From Anaeramoeba flamelloides (lineage: Eukaryota; Metamonada; Anaeramoebidae), in NCBI GenBank assembly GCA_027625915.1, contig JANTQA010000047.1, forward strand, positions 10,540,001-10,604,000: DNA of 64,000 nt, in the 5' to 3' direction. A program made the position numbers and the translations under genes. Under the pieces are notes generated by a model that was not told the DNA's origin, did no database searches, and saw only the letters and a list, made by a program, of their open reading frames with translations. Positions 11,303 through 24,321 of this stretch are shown piece by piece. Every line of letters begins with the position of its first letter. The first letter of the stretch is position 1.

Positions 11303-13703
11303 GAGAATCTTTACTTTTTTTTTTTTTTTATTTTACAGTTATCAAAATAATATGTGAAAAAAGACTATAATCCGTTTTTCAAATTATAAAATGTTTTTTT
11401 TTTTCTTCTTGTTCCAATGTAGCATCAAATTTACTCCCCAGTAGTATACCTAAGTTCAAAACAATTTTGAAAGTAAACATCTGGATATTTTGGGTATAAT
11501 TTTAAATTATTAATACAATTAAATGAAAATTTTTCATAATTTTCTTAATTTTTATGAAATTTTTTGTTTTTTTGATAAAAATTTTATCTGAAAATTTACT
11601 TTATTTTTTGAAATAAAATTTTCAATTTTATCCTATATTTTGAGATTATATTTTTAAATAATAGAACTTTAAGAAGCCAATACCATATTTAATTAGGATT
11701 TATTGTTGGTTTATTTGATTGTTTAATGTATAGGTCTTCTATAACAAAAAAAAAAAAAAAAAAAAAAACATACATTTTCTTTTGAAATACTGATTAAACT
11801 TTTCTGTACGCGTTATTATAATAAAAGTATAGCAAAATTAATTAACTGTTCAATACATTTGATAATTTTGTCGATTCTTAGAATCTCTTGGAATTAAAAT
11901 TCTCAAATTTGGCCACTTCAAAATTCTCCCTTTAAAAGATACATTAATTGTTTAACCTAAACCTTAAAAATAAACCCTAAAGACTTTTTTTGAAATACTT
12001 TCAACCAATATAACAAACAGAGAAATTTGAAACAATTAGATAAATAATGAAAACAATTTAATTTTTAATTTGAAATTTTCACAAAAAAAACAAGAATTTT
12101 ACCTTTGTGATTGATTTATCTTAAGTTCTAGTATTAATTTTTTGTAGAAGATATTTTCATTGAACAAAAAGAAAAAAAAATCATAAATTTTACATGTAAC
12201 TCATATTTTTGAAACCAGAGAATAAGTTTAATAATAAATTATTTTGATTTAACTAATCAAATAGATAATTACCCTTGCATTTTTGAGCATTTCAATAGCA
12301 CAAATCACATATTCAAATATATATATTTGATTGCCAAATAAACCCATTTTTATAATATATTAGATTCAAATCTTGTTTATATTTTCAATATAACCAAAAA
12401 AGCCAGTTGTTTTCCAGATCTTTCAATTTGTTTCTCCAATTTAAATTAATTTTATTTTATTTTATGAAATGGTATTAGAATAAAATTAACACCAAAATAA
12501 GGTTTAAAGTAGTGAAAAAAATACCTGGACATGTAAAAAAATACCAGAAAAGATTTTTAATTGTGAATATTCGGAAAATTGTTTTTTAATTTCTTTTATT
12601 TTAAAATCAAATCCTTTTTATAAATAACTAATTTTTTTATGAACCAAATAACAAACCCTATAAAGTTCCTTAAAGTATGGAGTCTATTGAATATTCAAAT
12701 AATTATTTGATCCCATAAGTAGATCTACTTTTGAAAAAAAATAAAGTTTTACCAAGATTTGCTAAAGTTTGGAAAATGATATTTTTATTCTTGTTTTTTG
12801 ATTGACGGAAAAGTGTTTTGAACAAGTGTAATATAATCATTTATTCATTCTAATTTGTGGGTGAGTTATAATTTTAAAAGTTTTATTTCTTAAAATAAAA
12901 GGATTTGATTTTCAATAAAGGAAATTATACATCATTTTTCCTAATATTCAAGAATTAAAAATCTGTTCAGGTTTATTTTTATATACGGTATTTTTTTTCA
13001 CGACGATAATAATTATTATGAATTTACAGAAATAAAGGAACGACTTTAGCGAGACCCATAACAAAAACCGTACTGTTTCAAATATATTTCATTTTATATT
13101 AAACAGATTGAAATGAAATAGTCCGTTAAAAACTATTTCAATATTTTAAATACAATAAAAGAGTTTTATTTTCATATCTTTCAATGACTTTTTGCATTTT
13201 GGACTATTATTGATTTTTGTTTTGTAGATTTAAATCAATTTCATTTTAAAGAATAGTACACAATTGCAATATATATATCACTTGTATTAGAAATTTGAAT
13301 GGGATAAAAATTCAAGAGATCAAATTTTCTTAATTCTGAAATATTTGTTTTATTTCAGATTTTTTAGTTCACAGAAAACACACCATATTACTCGAACAAA
13401 AAAAGACCAAACAAATAACCTCTAACCATGAATTACAATCTCTTTCTTTGGAAATCTCAATTCAAATAAGAAAATTGGAAAAAGTAAAATGAAGTGAAAA
13501 ATTTTTCACATCAATTAATCATATAGTGGTAATAAAATTAATTCATTGAAAATTAACACACAAAAATAATTGTTCAAACCAGGGTTCTGAAATATGTTGA
13601 GATAGTTTAAATACAATGAAATAAATGTGTCCTTGAGATTGTGCCTTTGGGTTCTTGTCTTCATTTTTTTTCATTTTATCCTCTTTAAATCAGTTTATTA
13701 AAA
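11303..13703. other. Intergenic, no gene seen; short family H-like fragment
   Basis: About 2.4 kb. The stretch near 11860-11960 (with ATTTGGCCACTTCAAAATTC) resembles the inverted end of family H at 20500. An AT palindrome (TCAAATATATATATTTGA) lies near 12313. Near 13480-13510 the phrase ATGAAGTGAAAAATTTTTCA resembles the inner part of the family D ends. No protein-like frame was found. The last few hundred bases should hold the promoter of the eL32 gene. Confidence 0.4.
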
Positions 13704-14227
13704 ATGGTAAAGCCTTTAGTGAGACGCACAAAAGTCAAAAAACACCCAAAAAAATTTAGAAAATGGAATTATAATCGATACAAAAGAATGTCAGTAAGTA
13801 CCACATTTCCTTTTTTTTTCTGAACAAATAAAAAGAAAAATCAATAAAAACAAAAAACATCTTTTTCATTGATCATGAATGTTTTTGTGATTATGTATTA
13901 TAAATCAAAATAAAGGAATCTTGGAGAAAGCCAATTGGTATTGACAGTAGAGTAAGACGTAAATATAAAGGTCTTCAAAAAATGGTTTCAGCTGGTTATG
14001 GAACTGAAAGGATCATGAGACACAGGATGAGAAACGGATTTTTCAAGATCACAATCCACAATTTAAAAGATCTCGAAATGTTGCTTATGCAAAACAAAAA
14101 ATTTGAAGCTCAAATAGGCAAAACCGTTTCTTCAAGAAAAAGAAAATTAATTGTTAAAAGGGCTAAACAACTCGATATCAAGATCATGAACCCAACTGCT
14201 CGATTGGAAACAGAAGACAACAACTAA
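13704..14227 (+). CDS. RPL32: 60S ribosomal protein L32 (eL32), two exons
   Basis: Coding exons are 13704-13793 and 13916-14227, joined across a 122-base GT-AG intron (GTAAGTACC donor, AAATAAAG acceptor) in phase 0, giving 133 residues, the usual eL32 length. Exon 1 gives MVKPLVRRTKVKKHPKKF and exon 2 gives ESWRKPIGIDSRVRRKYKG. Family hallmarks follow: GYGT, the VHN-like TIHNLKDLEMLLM segment, VSSRKRK and the C-terminal NPTARLETED. It is a structural protein of the large cytosolic subunit. The gene is compact and intact. Confidence 0.96.
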
Positions 14228-14749
14228 ATTTGATAAAAACTCTTTAACAATTTTTTTCAATTTGGAAGTAAAAAAAAAGAAAAAAGACATCAAAAAAAAA
14301 CATAATAGATTTCACAATTTTCGAATCTTGTTTGGCTGATTAAATAAAATAGTCATTTTGCAAAGATTTAAAAGTTTTTTTTTTTTTTTTTTCCTTTCTC
14401 TTTGCTTTTCTTTTCAAAACACAAAAAAAAATAAAAAAAACAAAAACCAAAAAGATAAAAAAATTTCGGTTTTGTTGAAAGTTCTTGGTTGTACCAATTG
14501 ACAAAATGTGATCGTACAATTTCTTTCAAGTAAAAAAAGAATTGCACAAAATCTTTTTTACAAATAGTGGCATTGCTTGAAGGTAAATAAAACGAAAAAA
14601 AAAACTATTCTTTGTTACTTTTGAACAAATACGAAAACTTTGATCAAACAAACAAAAAGAGATGTGATCTTTCAAAACTTGGCCTTAATTCTTAATACTG
14701 TTGGTTAACAAAATATCATTTATAATTTTTTTTCTCTAATTCTTTTCTT
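14228..14749. other. Intergenic, 3' flank of eL32
   Basis: AT-rich sequence with poly-T and poly-A runs just after the eL32 stop codon. No gene or matched repeat was seen before the family B element begins. Confidence 0.5.
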
Positions 14750-14904
14750 TGAAAAAAGTAGGCACATTTTACCAATTTTGAAAAATTTTAATTGTGTGAA
14801 AATTACTGAAAAATATTTTTTTGAGTGCCGCCATTTATATGAAACTAAATTCTTCAAATCATTCCAATAACCAAATAAATTGATATTTAAATAAATGGGA
14901 GAGT

Positions 14905-15395
14905 GACAGATATGTCCTTAATATAAAAAAGCACTATTTTTTTATGATTAATATTTTTCGAAATCTAGCCTGTAACTTAATTCAATTAACCACTGGGATA
15001 AAATTTTTTTTAGAATAAGAACATTTCTCAACTTTTGAATATCGAAAATATTTTTTGAAATTATGTGCACTTTTTATTTTTTTTTTGAAAAAATGTGGTT
15101 GAGAAAATTTTGAAATCAAAGAATAAGTTAACAGATTAAATTAGAATATTTTTCCAGAGAGTTTATCTTTTTTAAATAACTTTTTTTTTAATTTTATTAT
15201 TTAAAAATAAAAAAAACCTGGGAAGACCTAATTAGTCCCTTTTGTGAAAATAAAATCACATTATTTAGAAATTATTTTAGTAAATAAATCATAATAAGAG
15301 ATTGTATATAATAATATGCATAATTTCAAGTTTGAATTCAATGATTTTGACAAAAAATGTTCACAAGAAAAAGTTAAATGGAAACTTTATATATT
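14905..15395 (+). repeat. Family L repeat, copy 2, nested in family B
   Basis: The reverse-complement match of 1957-2435. It interrupts family B between ACCAAATAAATTGATATTTA and GACTAAAAG, both of which are close together in the uninterrupted copy at 48561. The insertion is therefore younger than the B element. Outer limits are approximate (about 14885 to 15510). Confidence 0.6.
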
Positions 15396-15988
15396 TTTAT
15401 TTTTTCATTTAGTTTTTTTAATTTTTTCCATGGAAGGTATTTGTTCACTTTTCCATTTTTAGTGTTTTTTGGATTGTGGGGAAATATTCAGAGTATAATA
15501 ATATTTTTTGTAGACTAAAAGAAAAAAATCGAAATCAAAATAAATAAAAAAATGGATCAAAATAAATAAAAATCATTTATTTGTTGATCTATTCTTTAAC
15601 ATTTGATACAATCCCTTCTTTTATACTCGTTTTTAATTTTAATTCTTCTTTTCTCAATTTTATTTGTAAAATTTTCAGAGAAACAAATTACTTTTTTATT
15701 TCTAAAGAATTTCCCAAAAATGACAATTAAGTCTCCAATTTTCCATAAATTTATCTAATTCAGATTTGATTTAAGAAAATAGGATTTTTTTTATTATATT
15801 CCTTTTCAGCAATAAAGATTTATTGGATGTAATTGTTTCATTTTATAATTATTTCTTTTCGTTTTAATTTGACAAAACGAAAATAATTAAAAATTCCGAT
15901 CTTACTTTTTATTAACATGTTTTCTTTTTTTTTTTTTAAGGTTGAACCTTTTTGTAGTTGTTTTTTTGATTTTCAATACAATCAATTC

Positions 15989-16167
15989 AACTTTTAAGAC
16001 ACAAATATTCATTGAAATTTAAGGTATATAAAAATCTCAAATTAAGGCACAAACTTTGAATTTTTTTTTTTTTTTTACAATTTATTTTACTAGAATCTGA
16101 ATTTTGTGCCTTAATTTGAGATGATTATTGTACATTAAATTTCGATGAATTTTGGATCTTAAAACTG
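15989..16167. mobile_element. Small palindromic element K, nested in family B
   Basis: Inverted repeats of about 75 bases flank a T-rich centre. Left and right arms share CTCAAATTAAGGCACAAA, with a longer imperfect match from the outer CAACTTTTAAGA / CAGTTTTAAGAT ends inward. Total length is about 180 bases, typical of a MITE. Only one copy was found in the window. It is absent from the corresponding place in the family B copy at 48561. Confidence 0.65.
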
Positions 16168-16805
16168 GACCTAACTGTAATTCAACTATTTTAATTTAAT
16201 TTTTAAAGTAGTATTCTTTGTTTTGTTTGATAAAAATATTTGAAAGAAAATTATTCTGAAAATAAATTTTTAAAAGACGAGTTTTCGTTTGCTAATAATA
16301 TAAAAGTGAATGGGGAGAAGAAATGCAAAAGTAATCCCAATTCAAATTAATAAGATCAAGAAGAATATTGTTCAAAATATAATTTTGGTTCAAAATTTTT
16401 TTTTATTTATTCGTAATTGTTCAGACTTATTAGGAACAGTGTTCTTTCTTGTTTGGGATTCAAAAAGAAAAGATCTGTTAAAAAATATATAATTTCTCGG
16501 GTCTATTTTTTTTTTTTTTGGTTTGAATTTTGATTAATTTCAAGTATACTTACTTGGAAATATTTCTCGATCATAAAAAAAACTAAAAATCCCAAAAATT
16601 TAATTAAAAAAACTGTTTCAAAAATAGAAAAATGAAAGATTTGGCTCTGATTTACTTTAGGTTCTTTTTCTTTTAACAAAAAAAAATATAACGAATTATA
16701 TTTTGATTATAACGATTTCATATTCTGTTTGACTAAAAAAAATCTTTTTTAACATTATTGTTTTCTCTATTAAAATATTCAAAAATGGCTAAATGTATAT
16801 ATTAA

Positions 16806-17649
16806 ATGTGTTTTTTACCTCGGTAACATTTTCTACTATTCTAATCTACTCTTAGGCCTAAACAAATGTTTTCCATTTACCTGATTATACCCATCAATTT
16901 TTTTTTTCAAATATATACTCTAATTTTGTCATCTATGAACCACGAAAAAAAAGAGAGAGAAATGAGAAAATACAATTATTTAGTAATTATTTCATCGAAA
17001 GTAAACTAATAATAGTTTTTTCTTAAGAAATAAAATGAATATTTATTTTCTTAGTCAATAATATTATTATAAAAAGTTATTTTAATATATTATTAAATTA
17101 ATGTGACCTTTAACTCTTTGGAAATTATGTTATTTATTTTTTAAAATTATTTTATTTATTCTTATTTGTTTTATAAAACAAAAAAGTTTAAAAATTGTTT
17201 TTTCTACTATTCTTTTCTATAGTATGACATAATTCACAAGAATTAATTAAATTACAGTAAAACCCAAAAAGTAAATAAAAATAAAAATAAAAATATTAAA
17301 AAAATCTATATTAATATCTAAAATGATCAAGAACATTTAATATTTACTTTTGAACTTTGAAAACAAATTGATCTACAAAAAAAACATTAAATTTAATTTT
17401 GATTAATTGAGTAAGGTTTATTTTTTTACAGGTATTGAATTCAAGAAATTGAAATTCTTTTAAAAAATACCTGGATTCCAATTTTTTTGACAATTTTTTT
17501 TAATTAATTTGTTAAAGTTATTTTACATTTTCAAAATTTCAACTTTGAAAAAATCGAAAATATTTAATATTCTGATTTTTTTTTCATTGGGTCTTATTGG
17601 TCAGAAAATAATCAATAATTATACAGTTATTACTCTATAATTTGAGAAA
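16806..17649. other. Intergenic, no gene seen
   Basis: AT-rich sequence rich in short homopolymers and microsatellite-like AAATA runs near 17275. No protein-like frame and no matched repeat. Confidence 0.5.
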
Positions 17650-18480
17650 TATCAATTTTAATTCACGATCAAGTTTAAAAAATGGTGATTAATGTTATTA
17701 AATTGTGATAATTGATAGAAAATCATGATAATCTCCAATATAACGAAATTAAAATCAAATCTTTATAATTGTCTAAAAATCATGATAATTATCAAAAAGA
17801 TTATGATAAAAATTAAATCCTGATCTAATGTTTGTCGGTTTTTGGTTTATTTAACAATTTTTTAAGAAAGGGAAATTTTTGTTTGATCAAATAAAATATT
17901 TTATAAAACAAATTATTTTTTAAATAAAAAACAACATAAAGGATACTTGATTCAATCATGGATCAGACTAAAGATATTTTCATTATACTTTTTATTTGTT
18001 TGGCATGTTGGTCTACAAATTACTGGAACAATATGATTGATAACTACTTTTAAATATAACAGAGCTTTTTATCTATTGTATTTTGTAGATTGCTATGAAT
18101 AACAATTCTGGCCAAACAGTTAACCCTTCACACATTATTAAAAGAATGTTTTTTTGGGTTAAATCTTTTTGATCATTCCCAGAAAGTTGAAAGGAGCTGA
18201 ATAACCTATCAAAAGCTTTCGCAACACTCTAGTTTGATGAAAACAAATAATAAGATTTTTTGTACATTTTTTATACTTCTTCTCTATTCTTCTCTCTGAT
18301 ATTAAAAGCCCAAGGGTGCTTTTTTATGATATTTAAACCAATAAGTAGGAAACTTCCTCTTTCTTCTTTTTGGTTATTTATTTTGTGAAGATATAAATCC
18401 CAATGTAAAAATATCAATCTATTATAGAATCAAGTACATTTTCTGCCTAGTTTTATAGTTATTTGATTTATTTATCATAT
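17650..18480. mobile_element. Family E element, copy 2, decayed
   Basis: Matches the left two-thirds of the element at 690-1899. Shared blocks are a cluster of ATCATGAT / ATTGTGAT octamers, GATACTTGATTCAATCATGG, GTTTTTTTGGGTTAAA and AGAAAGTTGAAAGGAGCTGA. In this copy every CGCG of the octamer array has become CATG, TGTG or similar. The right inverted repeat is not recognisable; 18480 is where similarity fades. Confidence 0.6.
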
Positions 18481-19621
18481 CAAATTTGCATTATGAAAAG
18501 AAAACAAAAAAAACAAAAAAAATCTTTTCATTAAAATTATTTATCTTTTTTTTTTTACTATTTCAGATTTTTCTCAATAAATTATCATTCAGGAAAGAAA
18601 TTACCAAACGAAAAAAAAAATTCAAATTGGTTTTAATAAGTAAATTAGTGGTAAATAGTTCTATATTCTCAAATATTTATAAGTGTCGTCTATTTTTTTT
18701 CATTTTAAAATAAAAAACAAATCCAAAAATTAGATCGATTCTTGGAATCGAAATATAATTCAAAACAACATAAAAAAACCATTATTTAAAACATGTTAAA
18801 TTTTCATAAATTCCGGATTCAATGGTAAACCTTAGTTAAAATGAATTTTTTGTATTATTTGTTTCGATAATTTTCCTATTCAGATAATATTGTCTTTAAT
18901 ATTTTAACAATAGGTATTAATAAAGTATGGAGAATGCAGTTTCATATTTCTTCATTGATCAGTGAAGGTTAAGTTAAAAAATAATTGAAAAAATTTCATT
19001 TTCAATACTATCTCACTTTTTTCCATTTGACATTTTTTTTTTACCCAATGGTAAAGATTAATTACAATAATCTAATATTACCATCAATTTAACACCAATA
19101 ATTTAAAATAATCATGTTATTATCAAAGTACCTTTTATTAATTTAAAGATTATAAAATAAGTTCTCAAAATTTTAATCTATTTTAGATGTACTTTGAATT
19201 AGAAGTTACAAATTTAGTAATTACAAAATTTTCTCCTTACCAGATTAAATGATTATGTCATTTAATCCTCAACAAAAACAATAAAATTTTTCAAAATTTA
19301 TGAAAAAGGTTAAAAGAATTTAAAGAATTACAAAAATACAACATTATACATTTTGAAAATAATTTTGATTTTTTAAAAATTTTGAATCATTTTTTTATCT
19401 TTTTGATTTTTTTTCTTCATTTTTTTTTTTTAATTACGTAACTTATTTTTTTCGATCAATAATTTTTTTTAAATGATTGATATTAAGATGTAAGTTGAGT
19501 TCTTATAAAGTAATAAAGCAACATTCAATTAGTTAATGGTATCTAACATTTTGATCGATCAATAATCCTTAATATAATTTCAACAATTTTTCCAATTTAT
19601 TTTTTTGTTGTTTTCATTTCT
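18481..19621. other. Intergenic; family H-like fragment near 19190-19290
   Basis: No gene seen. The stretch around 19190-19290 (AAGTTACAAATTTAGTAATT and CTCCTTACCAGATTAAATGA) resembles the reverse complement of the right end of family H at about 21350-21420. The small open frame at 18486-18713 consists of Lys and Phe codons from A and T runs and has no protein character. Confidence 0.4.
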
Positions 19622-20387
19622 AACTAAACTATTTTTCATAAATTTTGACTCACTTTATAATGTTAATGGGAGTTGTTTTGAGGGTTTATTCCAGTATTCT
19701 TAACAAAAAATATTTTCAGATTTTTGGATCAGAATCATTTTTTCTAATTTTTCAAATGTTAGTTTTGCTTTTTCAAATTTTTTTTTTTTTGTTTTTCTTT
19801 TTTTGAAAAATTTTTTTTTTGATTTCTTTTTCTTTTTTTTTTTTGCCAAAAGATCATGTGGAAAAAAAAAAAGAGATCTTCGAAAAGACAAATAATCACT
19901 AAGAAAATTTCGACTATCAAATGTCTTTGAAAATGGATTTAATTATTCATAAAAAATATTGTTGTTCAACTTTTTTTCAGTGAAAGTTCAGTAATAAAAA
20001 ATGGGTAATGCTCATTTCAAAAATTGTGATTCACTTTTTTTTAGTTTTTGGTTTTATTTTTTTTTAATTTTCAATACTGGTATTTGAATAATAAATGGGA
20101 TTTTTTTTCACTTCATTTTTAATTTCTCTTTTTTAAGAGAACATAGATAGAGAACCTCTTTCTTTAAGAACTATATTTATAAAAAAAAAATATGGAAAAG
20201 GAAGTGAAAATTCTTTCCCATTTAGAATTCAAATACCAGTATATCAGGCTTTTATAGATTTAGAATGACTTAAAAGAGAAATACAAATCATATTTAGTTA
20301 TTAATTGTTCTTGAATACTAAAGGATAATTTTTTTTTTTCAATTTATTATTTCAGGTGAGTCACAATTTTTTAAAAAGAGTTTAGTT
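19622..20387. mobile_element. Family F inverted-repeat element, copy 1, carrying a nested D element
   Basis: Ends are inverted repeats: AACTAAACTATTTTTCATAA on the left and a right end whose reverse complement starts AACTAAACTCTTTTTAAAAA. Both continue to TGACTCAC. An internal copy of this end (TTTCAAAAATTGTGATTCAC) occurs near 20015. The interior matches 42319-42880 and 56468-57038 throughout (CACTTTATAATGTTAATGG, AGATCTTC, CTTGAATACTAAAGGATA). Without the nested D element at 20076-20240 it is about 600 bases, close to the other two copies. Confidence 0.75.
20076..20240. mobile_element. Family D mini inverted-repeat element, copy 1
   Basis: Inverted repeats of about 45 bases begin CTGGTATTTGAAT, continue through TAAATGGGA and end in CACTTC. 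TA lies on both sides. The uninterrupted family F copies at 42319 and 56468 serve as empty sites: they run straight through the ATATC-GGTTTT region where this copy is split. That shows insertion at a single TA, as in Tc1/mariner-type MITEs. Confidence 0.75.
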
Positions 20388-20421
20388 TTCAATATTCGCT
20401 TTTTATTATTCTCAACACAAA

Positions 20422-21480
20422 TCTTTTTAGAAAACTAAATCCATCTTTTAATTCTTATAATGCCTGTTTCTAGACATTAATGCTGAGACACCCTTTAGAT
20501 GAAATGGCACAAATTTACCCACTTCAAAATTCTTGAATTAACCTATTAAACGTTTTTTGACATGTTATATTTAACAATAAATTCTCCTAATTTCCTAATT
20601 TTTGACACAGAATTTTTTAATTTTGATTGATAAATTTGATATATTTTCTTATGTGATATTGAAAATTAGAAATAACTGTTAATATTTTAATTGGTTAGTT
20701 GTTCTAATTTAGTATTTCATAAACTATTTTCCAGCCAAGGGGGGGGTCAGTTGTTCAGGGTGAATTACACGTTTTTAAAGGGTTTGAATTGATATTATAA
20801 TAAAAAATTTAATTTTCCAAATTTTCAAAATTGAAATCATTTTTTAACATTTTTTCCCTTTTTTATTCGATTTGTTTTTTTGAAAAATTCTTTTGCAAAT
20901 TTTTTTTTATTGCAAGATCTCAAATCACTTGGGAAATAACAGGTTATCAGAGGGTTATAGCTCAAGTAAAAATGATTGTATATCTACTCTATTTATTTCT
21001 ATTGGAAATTTATTTGGATCTTGAATTGAAGATCAAAATGAACATTTTTGTTTTTCTCGATGTGTCTACTAATAATTATGGGTTTTTCAATTATTAAGAC
21101 AATGTATTGATTTATTAGTTTTATTTCAGGCGGATACCAACTATTCTTTGATGTTTATCAGAATATTTATTTCTTATTTAATCTTCAAATTTCATTTATA
21201 AAAAAAATTTTGAATTTTGGAAACAATGTTGGACCACTTTGAATGAAACAAAATTTCTATATTTTCTTTAATTTTTTTTTTTTTTGAAAATTGAATTTTG
21301 ATGTGTTTCCAATTTTTTGAATTAGATTATTCTTACTAAGGGTTAAATAAAAGAATCATTTAATTGGTAAGGAGAGAATTTTGAAGTGACTAAATTTGTG
21401 TCTTCTCATTTGAAGGGAGTTCCAGATATACACAGTCATTGTAAGTATATGAAACTAGATTTAATTATCTAAAAAAAGAA
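20422..21480. mobile_element. Family H inverted-repeat element with a nested family G element
   Basis: Left arm (20422 to about 20560) and right arm (about 21350 to 21480) are inverted copies. Both contain GGCACAAATTTACCCACTTC-like sequence, with ACACAAATTTAGTCACTTCA in the reversed right arm, followed by AAAATTCT. Removing the G element at 20720-21258 leaves about 520 bases. A matching right half lies at 44555-44745. Confidence 0.6.
20720..21258. mobile_element. Family G element, copy 1, short deleted form
   Basis: The left end TAAACTATTTTCCAGCCAAGG and the right end (CCACTTTGAATGAAAC) are inverted. The first about 450 bases match 30822 onward (ACACGTTTTTAAAGGGTTTG, GCAAGATCTCAAATCACTTGG, GTTTTTCTCGATG). 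The long middle present in the 1.9 kb copy at 30822-32741 is missing, so this looks like an internal-deletion derivative. The frame at 20831-21097 within it has no family resemblance. Confidence 0.65.
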
Positions 21481-21772
21481 ATTTTGAATTCGAGTTCATT
21501 TGAATCCACCATATTTATTAAATTATGGAAAAAAAAAAAACAATAAAACTATATGCCAACGTTTTTTTTTTTAAAAAATGGAACAATAAATACAAAATAA
21601 AGTCTGATGATTAAATAGCCTTTATTTAAAAAGAAATTAAAAAAAAAACAGAAAAAGAAAATGAGAAATTTTTTGATTAATCATTAATTAATTTTTACTT
21701 TAAAAACATCTACAAAAAAAAACTAATAATAAATAAAAAAAAAATAATAATAAACGATTTTTTTTAATTAAA

Positions 21773-23646
21773 TCATTTTTTATTTTGAAAACTTGTTTGA
21801 TGAAAATTGGGTGTAGTTAAATTACGATCTGATAAACTCATAAAATTTTCATCAATATCTTTTTTCGGAGTATAGTATGGTGACAGTAATGTTGAATTAG
21901 ATGTGGTGGGTGTAAATGAAGAATTGGAAGTGGACGAATTGGAAAGATAAGGTGAGGGGGGGTAGGGAGACATTAATGGTGAAATCGAAGGAAAATGTGG
22001 AGAGACTCCCTTTTTGAAATTAGATAGATAAAAATTGAATGGCGAGGGGCTCAATGAATTAAAATTTATTGGGGAGGCGCCCGGGAAGCTTGTAATACCC
22101 GAAGTATAGTCCAAAGTCAACCAGGCGTAGTTCAATGTTGGGTTTGGTGATGCAAACTCGTATTGTTTTTGAAAATGGGAATCATTGGGTGTGAAATTTC
22201 CCTTTTTGTTTAAATGATCATACATATTTTTTGAATTTTTCTGATTTTGATTCTTGCTGAGGAGAAAGGTCCCCTTTGATTTGTCGGTCAATGGGGGTTT
22301 GTACGGAGAATAAATTGAGCTTTCAAAAAATTTTGGGGTTTTTAGTAAACTTGCAGAAAAATCTGGTTTAAAATTAGTATTGTTTTGCATTTTTAAATCT
22401 TGGTTTTGGGTGTATATTGGTGGTTTATTGTTTATCTTTTCATTATAATTTTTAATTAAAAATTCATTATTCATAATTTGTTGTTTATTTTTCTCCCCGA
22501 ATGAATTATTATTTAATATTATTTGTTTTTGTTTTATAAATTGATTTTTGTTTAGATTTGAAATGTTTTGATTGTTACTTGTGTTAATTCTATTAACATT
22601 GTTGATATTAACATGAATATTGTTGATATTAATATTATTATTTTGGGATGAAGGATTATGATTTTTTTCATTCTTATTGTTAATATATTTATTATTATTT
22701 GCCTGAAATTGTATTGGCTTGTTTGGTGAATTCACAATTTCATTTTTTTTCAAGCTATTTTTTCGATAATCAATACCCTTATTCTCGATTCCCAAAGGAA
22801 TATTTAGATTGCTCCATAAAATTGATGATTTATCATGTAAATTTAAATTATTTTTAGGAATTTTGCTGACTATACTTGGCTTATTTTGAAAACTCGTATT
22901 TTTTTTACTTTTAACCACAATTTTTTTTTTTTTTTTTATAATATTTTTTCTTCTAGAATTTTTTTTTATTATTGATTTGTTTCCTTTTTTTCTTTTTTGA
23001 ATTTTGTGTTTATTATCTTTTCTTTCCACTTGCCCAGTTTCAATTTTTATATCTTCTTTCCTAATTCCATTGTCTTGTTTTGCTTGAATTTGTTGGTTTT
23101 GTTGGAGTTGTATTTGTTGTTGGAGCCGTTGGAGCCGTTGGAGCTGTTGGAATTGTTGGTATTGTTGAAATTGTACATGCTGGTGTTGTTGCTGCTGTCG
23201 CTGTTGAAATTTTTGGAATTGTTTCTGCTGTAATTGTTTATGTCGCTGCTGCTGTTGTTGTTGTTGCCGCTGCTGCTGTTGGAATTGTTGTGATTGTTGG
23301 GATTGTTGGGATTGTTGGGATTGTTCCTGCTGTTGGTTATTATTTTGTTTTAATTCTGGTTGGAAATTTCTATTATTTGAATTTTGGATTGCTATATTTT
23401 TTTGAATTTTTACAAATTTATTGCCGCCTTTGATTTGATTATTATTATAATAATAATTAGTATTAGTGTTGGTATTATTATAACTATATTGATTCTGATT
23501 TTGATTATGTTTATTAGAATTATTAGAATTGTTAATATTATTATTATTGTTGTTGTTGTTATTATTATTAATAATATTATTAATAATATTATTATTATTG
23601 TTATTATTATTAATATTATTATTATTATTATTAATAATATTATTAA

Positions 23647-23692
<46 letters not shown>

Positions 23693-24321
23693 ATTATTAT
23701 TAATATTAGTTGTATTGTCATTATTCTTGTTATTCGAAAAATTTTGTCCTGTAGGTACGTTAAAATCATTATTAATTGCAGAGACCAATTTTTTATTGAC
23801 CTGGTTAGTTTGTTTTTTTTGAGTAGTAGAATTTTTTTTTGGGTAGAGAATATATATTTTTTTTAAACTCGAGATTTGGTTTTGGATTTGATTTCGTTGG
23901 TCATGTGCATTTAATAAAAGATTTTTTGTGTCCATCATTTTTATTTGTTCTGGGTTCATCAATTTCATTAGATTTAAATTTTCACTTTTTGATGTTTCAG
24001 TGAATATTCTTTGGGATATACGCTTTATTACTGTTTGTAATTCACTTTTCCCCATTTGCCCATGTGTCTTCTGTTGAAACTTGTTCGTGATATGTTTCAA
24101 ATGAATAATTAATTGTTGTTTTAATTTTTTAAGCTTTAAGAGTTGATCCAAATATTTTTTTAAATTTGGAAGAATTCGTGATTGTCTTTGATTCCAAGAA
24201 AATATTTTCGTTTTCTCGTTTTCTTGTATCAAATCAATTGTTTGTAAAACAATCAGAGTAGTAGCAATCCTTTGTCGAGTAAAATTTGATTTTTGGTAAA
24301 AGTTTTCTAAAGTAAAACTAT
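21773..24321 (-). CDS. Asn/Gln-rich protein with E2F/DP-like winged helix, 5' exon missing
   Basis: The frame runs from a TGA at 21773-21775 up to about 24321, where AG acceptors at 24322-24323 and 24307-24308 suggest the start of an internal exon; no suitable ATG lies in frame. The first residues, TLENFYQKSNFTRQRI then ATTLIVLQTIDLIQENEKTK and IFSW, match the helix 2, recognition helix and wing of E2F/DP factors position by position (RRIYDITNVLEGIxLI...IxW), although the YD pair is not kept. A Leu/Lys coiled coil follows (LKKYLDQLLKLKKLKQQLII), as in E2F dimerisation regions. Then come about 80 Asn, a Gln-rich stretch, basic KKNSRRKNIIKKKKK and a C-terminus with repeated SP/TP sites (SPYPPSPY, SPYYTPKK), which could be CDK targets. 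A nuclear transcription factor is the likely role; the exact family is uncertain. Confidence 0.65.
23080..23335 (-). repeat. Poly-Gln coding microsatellite
   Basis: Imperfect CAA/CAG-type codon repeats on the minus strand, encoding a Gln-rich stretch with His, Leu, Phe and Arg interruptions. The plus-strand translations of this stretch are Val/Ala/Leu-rich artefacts. Confidence 0.8.
23520..23712 (-). repeat. Poly-Asn coding microsatellite
   Basis: AAT/AAC codon repeats on the minus strand with scattered ATT (Ile), giving the long Asn tract of the winged-helix gene. The other frames give Ile/Leu-only shadows. Confidence 0.85.

Larger units (their letters stand above)
14750..16805 (+). mobile_element. 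Family B TTAA element, copy 1, with two nested insertions
   Basis: The left end (AGTAGGCACATTTT, decayed from the family start) and the right end (TGGCTAAATGTATATATTAA) match the ends of the copies at 48561-49764 and 26411-27637. Interior segments also match copy 2, for example ACTAAATTCTTCAAATCATT, TTTATTGGATGTA and GTTCTTTCTTGTTTGG. The extra length is explained by family L (about 14885-15510) and a small palindromic element K (15989-16167) inserted in it; subtracting them leaves about 1.2 kb, the size of the other copies. No transposase frame was found. Confidence 0.65.
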